From positions 124,001 to 188,000 of the forward strand of contig NZ_BBYM01000018.1 of NCBI RefSeq assembly GCF_001570405.1: a stretch of 64,000 nt of DNA, given 5' to 3'. Both the position numbers and the translations under genes were made by a program. The notes beneath the pieces were generated by a model, which was not told the DNA's origin, searched no databases, and saw nothing but the letters and a program-made list of their open reading frames with translations. Shown piece by piece: positions 43,701-51,580 of the stretch. Source of the DNA: Microtetraspora niveoalba (lineage in GTDB: Bacteria > Actinomycetota > Actinomycetes > Streptosporangiales > Streptosporangiaceae). Every line of letters begins with the position of its first letter. The stretch's first letter is position 1.

Positions 43701-45767
43701 ATGGCGCACATCAGACGATATGTGAGCGTGATCTTCGCTATGCCATCGAACGTGACCCGGCTCTACCAGGCCCTTTTACGCGACGCGAGTCGTCCGATCT
43801 CGATCCGGCTGCGCCGTTCCCTTTCGGAGTGGCTGGCGGGCAAGGGGCTTCCCGCTCTCGACGCCTCGTGGACCGCGACGGAGCACGAGGCGGACGGCGT
43901 CCGCCTGAACGTGGAACGGCGCGGCGACTGCGGGCGGTACACGCTCGACGAGCCGTGCGACGGCGGCCTGCTGCGGACGAGGGTCACGTACACCGAGTCG
44001 GTGCCGGGCATGACGGGCTGGGTCGTGGTGACCGTCGACCAGCACGGCGCCGGCGCTCCGGTCACCGCGAACGCCCCAGGATTCGTCCCGGTCTACCTGC
44101 GGACCGCGAGGATCACCGACGGCGCGGTGCATCTGGAGGACAGCCCGGTCGTCGTCGACGAGAACGAGGTCCGGCGGTTCGCGCACACCCTGACCGAGCG
44201 CGCCCGGCGGGTGCCCGTCGTCGTGGTCTCGGTCGAGGCGAGGGACCCCGCGGCCGCCCGCGCGCGGGCCCGCTACCTGGCCGAGGCGACCGCCGGGGTC
44301 GCCGTCGTGGGGCTGCTCGCCGACATGCGCGCCCAGGACGGGTTCAATCGGGCCATGGGCGACGGCCTCGGCGTCTTCGGCGGCGGCGTACGGACCTATC
44401 TCGCGCCGTTCGACCCGGCCGAGGAGCGTTATCCGTACCGGCACCGCCCGTTGAGCGGGGGGCTGATCCGCAACGAGGGCGACCGCGCCCTCGACAGGGC
44501 GATCGACGGGATCATCGGCGAGACGGCCCGGCGGACGCTGCCGGACGAGGTGCAGAAGACGCTGCGGGTGGTCAACCGGGTGCTGGCCGGCCGCTCCGAG
44601 ACGCGCGAGATCGCGGAGGCCGCCGCCACCGTCCGCGTCGGCGACGCGGGCTCGGAGGAACTGCGCCGCCGGATGATGGCCAAGACCGTGAAACCCGCGC
44701 CGCCCGCCGGACGGGACGACACGAACGCCGACGACGCCGACGACGCCGTGCGCCGTCCCCGGGAGGCAGCCGAGACCGGCGCGACGACGGCCACGGCGAC
44801 GGCGGTGGCGGCGCCGGCCCTCGATGCCGCCGAGCTGGCGCGGACGGTGGCCGAGGCGGTGGTCGGGGAGATGCGGACGGAGCTGGAGGCGGCGCTGTCT
44901 CTCGCCGTCGCCTCCGGGACCGCCGCGGCCCCGGGCGGCTCAGGGGGCTCCGGCGGCTCGGGCGGCGATTCGGGAGAGCTGTCGCGCCAGATCGGCACCC
45001 TCGCCGCGCACGTCCTCGGCCTGCGCGAGCTCGTGACGGAACGGCGCGGCAGCGACGAGCTCCTCAGTGAGGCCGAGGACGACGCCGATCGGCTCGCCGG
45101 CGAACTGGAGGCGCTGCGCGACGAGCACGATCGCCTCTCCGAGGAGTACGCGGACGCCGTCGCCGTGACGCGGCGGTTGTCCGAGCGGGTCCGCGTCCTG
45201 GAGCGCAGGCTCGCCGAGACCGGCCGCCCCGTGTACGGCGTCGCCGTGGAGGACGACGACCTCTTCGAGCCGGCCAGCCTGATGGAGACGCTGATCGAGG
45301 CCCGGCAGCGGCTCACCCACGTCGTCGTCGGCGACACCGACGCCGCGGCCACGCGGCTGGACCTGCACCATCCGGCGCTGTGCCGTTCCTGGGCGGGCAA
45401 GGCGTGGGACGCGCTCCGCGCGCTCGACGACTTCGCCGGGGCCAGGTCCTCCGGCCGGTTCGCCGGGGGCTTCTACGACTGGTGCGCCAACGGCTCCCCC
45501 GGCAGGCTCACCATCCCGACCGGCATGCTCTCGATGCGCGAGTCCCAGTCGGTGGCCAACCGCGCGAAGTTCAGCGAGCCCCGCACCTTCTCCGTGCCGG
45601 TGGAGGTCGATCCGAGCGGCAGGCTGCTCATGGAGGCGCACGTGAAGCTGCGGCCCGTCGGCTATCCGGCGCCGCGCATGTACTTCCACGACGACTCCGG
45701 CGGCGCGACGGGCAAGATCTACATCGGCTATCTCGGCGACCACCTGCCCAACACCCGTACGAACTGA
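43701..45767 (+). CDS. Large coiled-coil protein of unknown function (688 aa)
   Basis: No family was recognised. Residues 1-290 form a globular region with TRVTYTESVPGMTGWVVVTV, the block ERARRVPVVVVSVEARDPAA, and GDGLGVFGGGVRTYLAPFDP followed by YPYRHRPLSGG. A Thr/Ala/Asp-rich linker (about 330-380) and a Gly/Ser tract follow, then a coiled coil of about 60 residues (EDDADRLAGELEALRDEHDR, ERVRVLERRLAETG). The C-terminal domain (about 530-688) has SMRESQSVANRAKF and ends YFHDDSGGATGKIYIGYLGD before HLPNTRTN. The start is uncertain: ATG 43701 or ATG 43740, neither with a strong SD. No neighbours in the same operon. Confidence 0.8.
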   Translation: MAHIRRYVSVIFAMPSNVTRLYQALLRDASRPISIRLRRSLSEWLAGKGLPALDASWTATEHEADGVRLNVERRGDCGRYTLDEPCDGGLLRTRVTYTESVPGMTGWVVVTVDQHGAGAPVTANAPGFVPVYLRTARITDGAVHLEDSPVVVDENEVRRFAHTLTERARRVPVVVVSVEARDPAAARARARYLAEATAGVAVVGLLADMRAQDGFNRAMGDGLGVFGGGVRTYLAPFDPAEERYPYRHRPLSGGLIRNEGDRALDRAIDGIIGETARRTLPDEVQKTLRVVNRVLAGRSETREIAEAAATVRVGDAGSEELRRRMMAKTVKPAPPAGRDDTNADDADDAVRRPREAAETGATTATATAVAAPALDAAELARTVAEAVVGEMRTELEAALSLAVASGTAAAPGGSGGSGGSGGDSGELSRQIGTLAAHVLGLRELVTERRGSDELLSEAEDDADRLAGELEALRDEHDRLSEEYADAVAVTRRLSERVRVLERRLAETGRPVYGVAVEDDDLFEPASLMETLIEARQRLTHVVVGDTDAAATRLDLHHPALCRSWAGKAWDALRALDDFAGARSSGRFAGGFYDWCANGSPGRLTIPTGMLSMRESQSVANRAKFSEPRTFSVPVEVDPSGRLLMEAHVKLRPVGYPAPRMYFHDDSGGATGKIYIGYLGDHLPNTRTN

Positions 45768-45776
45768 GGGGCGGGC

Positions 45777-47114
45777 TCAGGAGGGCCCGTCTCCGGCCGC
45801 GGGGGCCGGAGGGGCGGGGAGCGGCACGGGGCCGGTCGCGCCGCCCGACCGGACGACGGCCCTCAGGGGATAGAGCAGGAAACAGCCGAACGCCAGCGCC
45901 AGCACGGCCAGGGGCACGCCCCCGAGCATCAGCCGGACGCCCGTCACGACCGAGCCCGGCTGGGCCGCCGCGCCCGCCTGGTAGCCGGACCTGGCCAGCA
46001 CGACGCTGATGATCACCGCCTGGAGGGACACCGCCCAGCGGACGATGAACCCGTTCATCCCGAAGTACATGCCCTCGCGGCGGGCGCCCGTCCTGCGCTC
46101 GTCGTCGTCGATCACCTCGGCGAGCAGGATCTCCAGCAGGACCAGCATGCCGGCGATGCCCACGCCGACCGCCGCCCCGGCCACGGCCGCGACGGCGAGG
46201 CTCCCGGCGAAGAGGAACGGCACGAGGGCGACGCCGTACACGACGATCGCGGCGAGGACGGCGCGGCGCGGGCCGATCCGGGTGGTGACCCGGCTCCACA
46301 CGTACACCAGAGGGATCGCGGTGACGAACACCGCGCCCAGGATCACGGTGTTGGCGGAGTCGGGCTCGCCCAGGGCGTACTTGGTGAAGAACGGGATGCC
46401 CGCCTGGAGCAGGGCGAAGGTGAGCTGCAGCAGGAAGCTGCCCGCGACGTACGTGACGAACGCGCGGTTGGCGAGCGTGTAGCGGACCGCGGCGAGGAAC
46501 CCGAAGCTCGCCCGCTCGGCCTGGGCTCGCTCGACCGATCCGCGCAGCGACAGCGCGAAGAAGGCCAGCGAGACGACGCCGAACGAGACGCCCATGGCGG
46601 CCCACCCGATGGTGCCGTACAGCGCGGGCGCGGCGGCGACCCCGACGATCATGCCGACGATGGCGAACATCTGCCGCCACGACGCGGCGGCGGCCCGCTC
46701 GGCGATGGTGGTGAACATCTCGGGGAACAGCGCCACGTAGTTCAGGACCACGACGACGAACAGCACGTCGTAGACGAGGACCGCGATCAGGAAGTACCAG
46801 AACCTGGCGGTCCCGCCGTCGACCAGCGGGATCCAGATCATGGTGAAGGCCGCGGCCAGCGGCGTCATGCCGATCGCGATGTAGGGCACCCGCCTGCCCC
46901 AGCGGGTGCGCGTCCGGTCCGAGACGTGTCCCGCCAGCGGGTTGAGCAGCGCGTTCACGATGCCGTGGATGACCATGGCGACGCCGATGAGCGCCGGGTC
47001 GACGCCGAGGTGGTCCACGTAGTAGAAGGTCGCGAACGTTGCGAACGCCTGCGCGAGCAGGTTGACCGACAGGTTGCCGGCCCCGTAGGCCAGCACCCGG
47101 CCGCGCCCGGTCAT
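45777..47114 (-). CDS. GPH-family sugar:cation symporter (MFS)
   Basis: This 445-aa membrane protein has the MelB/GPH layout of twelve helices. Typical blocks are MTGRGRVLAYGAGNLSVNLL, LLNPLAGHVSDRTRTRWGRR and the second-half YFGMNGFIVRWAVSLQAVII. It should take up an oligosaccharide with a cation. Its ATG overlaps the stop of the deacetylase gene (ATGA), so it is the last gene of the ROK-ChbG-symporter operon. It ends 9 bases from the convergent coiled-coil gene. The MelB-type motif strengthens the call; substrate is inferred to be a chito- or other beta-linked oligosaccharide. Confidence 0.88.
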   Translation of the reverse strand: MTGRGRVLAYGAGNLSVNLLAQAFATFATFYYVDHLGVDPALIGVAMVIHGIVNALLNPLAGHVSDRTRTRWGRRVPYIAIGMTPLAAAFTMIWIPLVDGGTARFWYFLIAVLVYDVLFVVVVLNYVALFPEMFTTIAERAAAASWRQMFAIVGMIVGVAAAPALYGTIGWAAMGVSFGVVSLAFFALSLRGSVERAQAERASFGFLAAVRYTLANRAFVTYVAGSFLLQLTFALLQAGIPFFTKYALGEPDSANTVILGAVFVTAIPLVYVWSRVTTRIGPRRAVLAAIVVYGVALVPFLFAGSLAVAAVAGAAVGVGIAGMLVLLEILLAEVIDDDERRTGARREGMYFGMNGFIVRWAVSLQAVIISVVLARSGYQAGAAAQPGSVVTGVRLMLGGVPLAVLALAFGCFLLYPLRAVVRSGGATGPVPLPAPPAPAAGDGPS

Positions 47115-48007
47115 CGCGCCCTCTGCAGGGCGCGCAGGTCGGACCAGCCGATGAGGCGGACGCCTTCGTCGGCGATGGCGCGGCGCACCTTCGGGTCGGT
47201 GAAGAGCCGCAGCTCCATGGCGCGTTTCGCGTGGTGCGGCATGATCCGCCGCAGCTCGCCGGTCTCCTCGAACGGGTGGATGTAGATCTCCGTCACGCCG
47301 GGGCGCAGCGCCCGGATCAGCCCGATCATGTCCTTTCTGACGGTCTCGTACGTCTCGCCCTCGGCCAGCTCGAAGGGCAGCGTCCAGAGCCGGTCGAGGA
47401 TCACCACGCCCGCCGCGTCCGCCGCCTCCGCCCGCGCCGCCGCGATCGGCTCCAGCTCCTCGGGCAGGCCCATGCCGTCCAGGGTCCTGGGCAGCCGGAA
47501 CGGCAGGCCGTGCTCGGCGCACGCCGTGAAGACGACGTCGAGGAAGTCCCGGCCGGTGGCCAGGCCGTACAGGCTGCCCATGTGGTTGTCGGCGTGCGAG
47601 GGGTCCAGGCCGAGGGCGACGGCCCGGCGGATCTGGGCGTCGATCTCGGCGTGGACCTCGTCCGGGTCGGCCCGTTCCTCGACGGCGCGGCAGTCGGCCG
47701 GGAAGTAGCCGGCCTCGTCCACCAGCGAGGACACGGCGCGGTCGCGGGTCACCGGCCCCCACCGGTACCCCTCCCACTCGCTGGTGAAGGTCAGGTGCAC
47801 GCCCACGTCGTAGCCGCCGGCGGCCGTCGTGCGGATCGCGTCCGGGGCCCAGGGGCACGGCGTCATGACCGTCGCCGAGCTGATGGCGCCGGCGGCGAGC
47901 AGGGACGTGATGCCCGTGTTGGCCGCCCGGCACATGCCGTAGTCGTCGGCGTTGACGATCAGGAGCCGGTCCTCCGGCCGGGCGCCGAGCCGCTGTGCGA
48001 GGTTCAC
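47111..48007 (-). CDS. ChbG/YdjC-family carbohydrate deacetylase
   Basis: This 298-aa enzyme removes an acetyl group from an N-acetylated oligosaccharide. The metal-binding Asp pair is in VNADDYGMC (D21-D22), with His in VGVHLTFTSEW and in ADNHMGSLYGLATG. Length and order match ChbG/YdjC. GTG start with AGAGGACC upstream, overlapping the ROK stop. It works with the downstream symporter and upstream ROK regulator in one operon, as in chitooligosaccharide use; the true sugar is unknown. Confidence 0.92.
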   Translation of the reverse strand: MNLAQRLGARPEDRLLIVNADDYGMCRAANTGITSLLAAGAISSATVMTPCPWAPDAIRTTAAGGYDVGVHLTFTSEWEGYRWGPVTRDRAVSSLVDEAGYFPADCRAVEERADPDEVHAEIDAQIRRAVALGLDPSHADNHMGSLYGLATGRDFLDVVFTACAEHGLPFRLPRTLDGMGLPEELEPIAAARAEAADAAGVVILDRLWTLPFELAEGETYETVRKDMIGLIRALRPGVTEIYIHPFEETGELRRIMPHHAKRAMELRLFTDPKVRRAIADEGVRLIGWSDLRALQRAR

Positions 48008-49269
48008 GTGGGGTCCTCTCTTCTGGGGCCGCGCGGTCGCCCGGCGGGATCGGTGTCGTGTGCCCGGGCCGCGTCTTCATCCGCGCCTTCATCCGTGCCC
48101 GTACCTGTGCCCGCGGCCGGGCCCGTGGCGGCGGCGAAGGCGCGCTCCCGCGCGTGGTGGCGGGCGAGCCAGGCCGCGCCGCGCAGGACGGCGTCGCCGG
48201 TCACACCGCTCGCGATGACCCTGATCGGGAGGGGCGCGGCGTCCTCGGCGAGGTGGTGGCGGACGCGGTCGAGCAGCAGGTCGGCGCTCGCCCCGGCCGC
48301 GCCGCCGAGCACGAACAGCTCCGGCTCGATCACCAGGGCGATGGAGGCCGCCACGTGCGCGATCCTGCGGGCGGTGGCGTCGACGACCGCGAGCGCCCTC
48401 TCGTCGCCGCCCCTGGCGCGCTCGAAGAGCTCGCGCGGGGACGGCCGGTCCGCGATGCCCGCCTCCCTGGCCTGCTCGGCGATGCGGCGGGCGCCGAGCA
48501 CCTCGGTGCCGAGCTCGGTCGCGGGGTGGGGCAGGAAGCCGACCTCGCCCGCTCCTCCGGCGTAGCCCCGGTGCAGCCGGCCGCCGAGCACGACCCCGGC
48601 GCCGAGGCCGACGCCGAGACCGAGCAGCACGAAGTCGGCGACGTCCGCGCACGCGCCGAACCGCTGCTCGGCGACGGCGGCGAGGTTGACGTCGTTCTCC
48701 AGGAGCAAGGGCGTGCGCAGGTCGCGCTCGATCGCCTCGACCAGCCCCGCGCCTCCCTCCGGGAGTCCGTACGCGCGTCTGATGGTGCGGCCGTCGCGCC
48801 CGACGACGGCGGGAACGCCGATGACGGCCTGGCCGACAGCGGTCAGGCCGGTTCCGGCCTGTTCGGCGCACTGGGCGGCGAGCGTGGTCACCGCGTCCGC
48901 CACGTCGGCGGCGTGCCTCTGGGGCGTGCCGGTCTCGGCCCTGGCGAGCACCTCGCCGGCCGCGTCGACGACGACGGCGCGGATCCGCAGGTGGCCGATG
49001 TCGACGCCGAGCCCGAACGCGCACCGGGGGGCGACGCGGTACAGGGTCGCGGCGGGACCCCTGCGGGTGGTGTCGGCGCCCGCCTCCTCAACCACCTCCC
49101 GCGCGACGAGCTCGCGCAGCGCCTGGGCGACGGTGGTCTTGGACAGGCCCGTCGCCCTGGTGATCTCCGGCCGGCCCAGCGGCCCCTCGCGGTCGATCAC
49201 GTCGAGCACCGCCCGCTCGTTGATCGACCGGAGCAGGCCCTGCGGCCCGGCCAGGTAGTCGCCGCTCAC
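48004..49269 (-). CDS. ROK-family transcriptional regulator (NagC/XylR type)
   Basis: This 421-aa regulator has an N-terminal winged HTH (LLRSINERAVLDVIDREGPL, RPEITRATGLSKTTVAQALR) and a C-terminal sugar-kinase-like ROK domain (LGVDIGHLRIRAVVVDAAGE, ENDVNLAAVAEQRFG, GLGVGLGAGVVLGGRLHRGY, GEVGFLP). Part of the usual Cys zinc loop of NagC-type proteins is not obvious. The GTG at 49269 was chosen because GAGG lies 6 bases before it; a 44-codon upstream reading crosses an operator. The C-terminal tail is Thr/Gly/Asp-rich. It heads the ChbG-symporter operon and likely represses it. Confidence 0.9.
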   Translation of the reverse strand: MSGDYLAGPQGLLRSINERAVLDVIDREGPLGRPEITRATGLSKTTVAQALRELVAREVVEEAGADTTRRGPAATLYRVAPRCAFGLGVDIGHLRIRAVVVDAAGEVLARAETGTPQRHAADVADAVTTLAAQCAEQAGTGLTAVGQAVIGVPAVVGRDGRTIRRAYGLPEGGAGLVEAIERDLRTPLLLENDVNLAAVAEQRFGACADVADFVLLGLGVGLGAGVVLGGRLHRGYAGGAGEVGFLPHPATELGTEVLGARRIAEQAREAGIADRPSPRELFERARGGDERALAVVDATARRIAHVAASIALVIEPELFVLGGAAGASADLLLDRVRHHLAEDAAPLPIRVIASGVTGDAVLRGAAWLARHHARERAFAAATGPAAGTGTGTDEGADEDAARAHDTDPAGRPRGPRREDPT

Positions 49270-49292
49270 GCTCACCCTCGCATCCCGGTCCG

Positions 49293-49315
49293 AGTAGGTC
49301 GGAAACTTTCCTACT
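49293..49315. promoter_or_regulatory. Operator-like palindrome upstream of the ROK gene
   Basis: A 23-bp imperfect palindrome has arms AGTAGG / CCTACT around the core GGAAACTTTCC, an odd-centred inverted repeat. It begins 24 bases before the ROK start, consistent with autoregulation of the operon. Confidence 0.6.
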
Positions 49316-49394
49316 CGGAGTGAGCGCATTTCTATCCGATCGGCGCGCGCCGGACAAGAGGCGGCGTCGCTCCCCTCTGCCCGGAAAACGCGAA

Positions 49395-49431
49395 CGCCCA
49401 CCGCCTCACCCGTACGGGGAGGCGGTGGGCG
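49395..49431 (-). terminator. Strong terminator hairpin after the GH25 gene
   Basis: CGCCCACCGCCTC and its exact complement GAGGCGGTGGGCG form a 13-bp stem with an 11-base loop, starting 16 bases after the lysozyme stop. Confidence 0.8.
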
Positions 49432-49446
49432 CGGGCGCGGGGGCGG

Positions 49447-50187
49447 CTACGCCTTGGCGGCGGGACGCCCCAGAGCGCGGAGCTGGTCGACGGTCAGCGC
49501 GGACACGTTCTCGTCGATCGGGTCCTCGGTGTACTGGTGGATCGCCCAGCTCTTCCAGTCGGCGGGCGGGGTGACCGCGCCCTTGGCCTTGCTGTAGTGG
49601 GCCACCCACAGCGGATATTCGGACATCCCGCCGCCGTAGGTGTTGGCGAAGTTCCACCCGGTGTAGATCATCGGCGTGGCGCCGGTCTTCTTCTTCACGT
49701 ACGCGAGCCAGGTCTTGGCCCACTTGTTGACGTGGGAGACGGAGTTGCCGTCGCTGGTCTCCAGGTCGAGCACCAGCAGGTCCCCGGCCTTGCTGGGCTG
49801 GGAGTTCACGACCTTGAGGAAGTGATCGGCCTCGGCGATCGGGTCGTTGTAGGTGCGGGCGAAGTGGTAGGCGCCGCGGACGATGCCCTTCTCGCCCAAC
49901 TGCCGCCAGTGCCGGGCGAAGGAGGCGTCGGTGAAGGTCACGCCCTCGGTGGCCTTGACGAAGCCGAACCGGGCGGGGCTGGCGTTCCAGTCGTGGTCGG
50001 GCTCGTGACCGGAGACGTCCTCACCGTAGATGAGCGGTGCGGCCTTCTCCTCGGGAGCCTGGGCGATCGGGGCGGGACCGTCCGGAGTGGCGTGCGCCGG
50101 GCCGGACACGACCAGGCCGGCCGTAGCGGACACGGCGGCCAGCAGCCCGGTCGCGGACGCGATGCGAAGGGTACGGCTGAGGGACAT
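49447..50187 (-). CDS. Secreted GH25 lysozyme (N-acetylmuramidase)
   Basis: This 246-aa exported muramidase cleaves peptidoglycan glycan. A signal peptide (about 1-34) ends at AHA. The GH25 catalytic residues are visible: D57 (YGEDVSGHE), E81 (FVKATEGV) and the DLE motif D141-x-E143 (VLDLETSDG). RGAYHFARTYNDPIAEADHF and IHQYTEDPIDENVSA are also typical. AGGAGA precedes the ATG at 50187. A c-di-AMP riboswitch begins about 390 bases upstream on the same strand, which fits known control of wall hydrolases. Confidence 0.94.
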   Translation of the reverse strand: MSLSRTLRIASATGLLAAVSATAGLVVSGPAHATPDGPAPIAQAPEEKAAPLIYGEDVSGHEPDHDWNASPARFGFVKATEGVTFTDASFARHWRQLGEKGIVRGAYHFARTYNDPIAEADHFLKVVNSQPSKAGDLLVLDLETSDGNSVSHVNKWAKTWLAYVKKKTGATPMIYTGWNFANTYGGGMSEYPLWVAHYSKAKGAVTPPADWKSWAIHQYTEDPIDENVSALTVDQLRALGRPAAKA

Positions 50188-50494
50188 GCGTTTTCTCCTA
50201 CGGGGGCATTGAGGGGAACTGCCTGGGGAGTGGGATCGAACGGTGTGCGGGGCACGGAGTCGTGCCGTGCCCGCCTCTCGCGGCCCGAGGCCGTACCGGG
50301 AACGGCGCCGATCCGGGGGTGACCGGGGAGATCGGGCGTCCGGGTGGGCCCTGTGAGCCGGCCGGAGGGCCGGCCCGGCGTACGAGCCTCGGGAACGGGC
50401 CGCGAGTGCGGGCCTGAAGAACGGGCGTCAGAGGCGAGGGGGCCCGGAGACCGGGCCGGTGCCGGTCATCCGGCGGCGCCTCCGCGAGCGCGTG

Positions 50495-50572
50495 TCAGGC
50501 GAGAGCGCGTCGGGCGCTCTGACGGGTCCGGCCAGGGGGCTTCGGACGAGGGGCAGGTCGATGCTTGGGCAT
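50495..50572 (-). CDS. Possible small basic peptide (25 aa) after the riboswitch
   Basis: ATG at 50572 lies 10 bases after an AAGGAG ribosome-binding site at the end of the riboswitch and reads MPKHRPAPRPKPPGRTRQSA to a TGA at 50495. It is very rich in Pro, Arg and Lys. It may be a real leader peptide or a chance frame; no family recognised. The 50188-50494 stretch down to the lysozyme gene holds no other gene. Confidence 0.35.
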   Translation of the reverse strand: MPKHRPAPRPKPPGRTRQSARRALA

Positions 50573-50587
50573 GAAGGGGTGGCTCCT

Positions 50588-50730
50588 TCCTTCCACACCG
50601 CCTACCGGGTCAGCTGACGGGTTCGGGCTGGGAAGTGCCCTACGACACGCAGCTCGGGCTGGCGTGCCGATTCACCCCGGGAGGTGGCTCCCCGGTTCCG
50701 CATGCGGCGGATTCGGCGGCCGCGCGACGT
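50588..50730 (-). ncRNA. ydaO-type c-di-AMP riboswitch
   Basis: On the minus strand the segment shows the ydaO-yuaA consensus elements in order: GGGGAGCCACCTCCCGGGG, then TGAATCGGCACGCC, then GTAGGGCACTTCCCAGCC, CGAACCCGTCAGCTGACCCG and GTAGGCG, ending near GGAAGGAAGGAG. This riboswitch class turns off wall-hydrolase and ion-transport genes when c-di-AMP is high. The first gene downstream is the 25-codon frame and the first clear gene is the GH25 lysozyme. Recognised from the consensus by eye; no covariance search was run. Confidence 0.8.
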
Positions 50731-50762
50731 CCGGCGGGAGGGTTCCCGCCGGTGACGCACGG

Positions 50763-50900
50763 TCACACAGGTAACGACAACGTCGTCGGCTTGTACCGCG
50801 ACAGTGCCCATAAGGTACACAATCCGACAAGCAGTAATAAATAGGACAGATAGAATTTTACCTTGACCATGACATACGCCACTGCTTGCCCGTAATGTGC
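50763..50900 (-). other. AT-rich stretch upstream of the riboswitch, probable promoter region
   Basis: This segment is far lower in G+C than its surroundings (for example ACAAGCAGTAATAAATAGGA). On the minus strand it encodes a 35-codon hydrophobic frame, MVKVKFYLSYLLLLVGLCTL then WALSRYKPTTLSLPV, but with no clear SD. The likely role is the transcription start area for the riboswitch-lysozyme unit. Confidence 0.35.
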
Positions 50901-50910
50901 GCCCTCTCCG

Positions 50911-50980
50911 GCGTGGACACGGAGGGTGGCAAGCGGTGCGACCCGGCGTTGACACGGAGGGTGGCAAGCGGTGCGACCTG
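50911..50980. repeat. 35-bp tandem duplication
   Basis: Two adjacent copies (50911-50945 and 50946-50980) of a unit beginning GCGTGGACACGGAGGGTGGC differ at two or three positions. It lies in the gap between the lysozyme leader and the small acidic gene. It may duplicate a promoter element; otherwise unexplained. Confidence 0.85.
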
Positions 50981-51156
50981 CGATCATGCGCGCACACCGG
51001 AACGGGGAAGGGAAATCCCGCCGGTCAAGGGAGCCTGTTTCCGCCCCGAATTCCGCATCGAGTAAAAACCAGCTCGCAAGCCCCAGAAGTCACATCGGTT
51101 ACGCGCCGCGCGCGGCGACGAGGCGGCCGCCCCGGGCCTCCCGGCGCGGGGCGGGG

Positions 51157-51384
51157 TCACTCGTCCTCGGCGGTCTCCTTGGCCTCGGGGTGGTCGAACA
51201 CGAGGTCATAGGTCGTGGGGAAGAGCTGACGGAAGGCCGTGTCCACTCCCTTGGTGCCGCTCTCCAGCACGATCTTCCCCTCGCGCGTCACGTCCCTGAC
51301 GCGCTCCACGGTGTACTCGTGCGCGTCATGCGCCGGCTCGCGCGTGATCTCGGGCGGCTGCCCGCTTTCCGGTCCCTCCGGCAC
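51157..51384 (-). CDS. Small acidic protein of unknown function (75 aa)
   Basis: Reads VPEGPESGQPPEITREPAHD, AHEYTVERVRDVTREGKIVL and ESGTKGVDTAFRQLFPTTYD with an acidic tail. The GTG at 51384 has GGAGGG with good spacing; the longer in-frame reading is unsupported. No family recognised. No signal or membrane segment. Confidence 0.55.
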   Translation of the reverse strand: MPEGPESGQPPEITREPAHDAHEYTVERVRDVTREGKIVLESGTKGVDTAFRQLFPTTYDLVFDHPEAKETAEDE

Positions 51385-51580
51385 GGTGGCCCTCCACTCG
51401 CGACGGGGCTCTCCAACAGAGCACTCCCTACGATTCTTCCTTCGTACGGCACGCTCCACAAGAACGGGATCACTCAGGCGCAGGGCCGGGGACGTCGCCC
51501 GGCTCCGGCCCCGCGGGCGTCTCCCGTCGCGGCGCGGGGGCTGTCCGGCCGCGACGGCCGGGCCCGCGGGGCGCGGCCGG

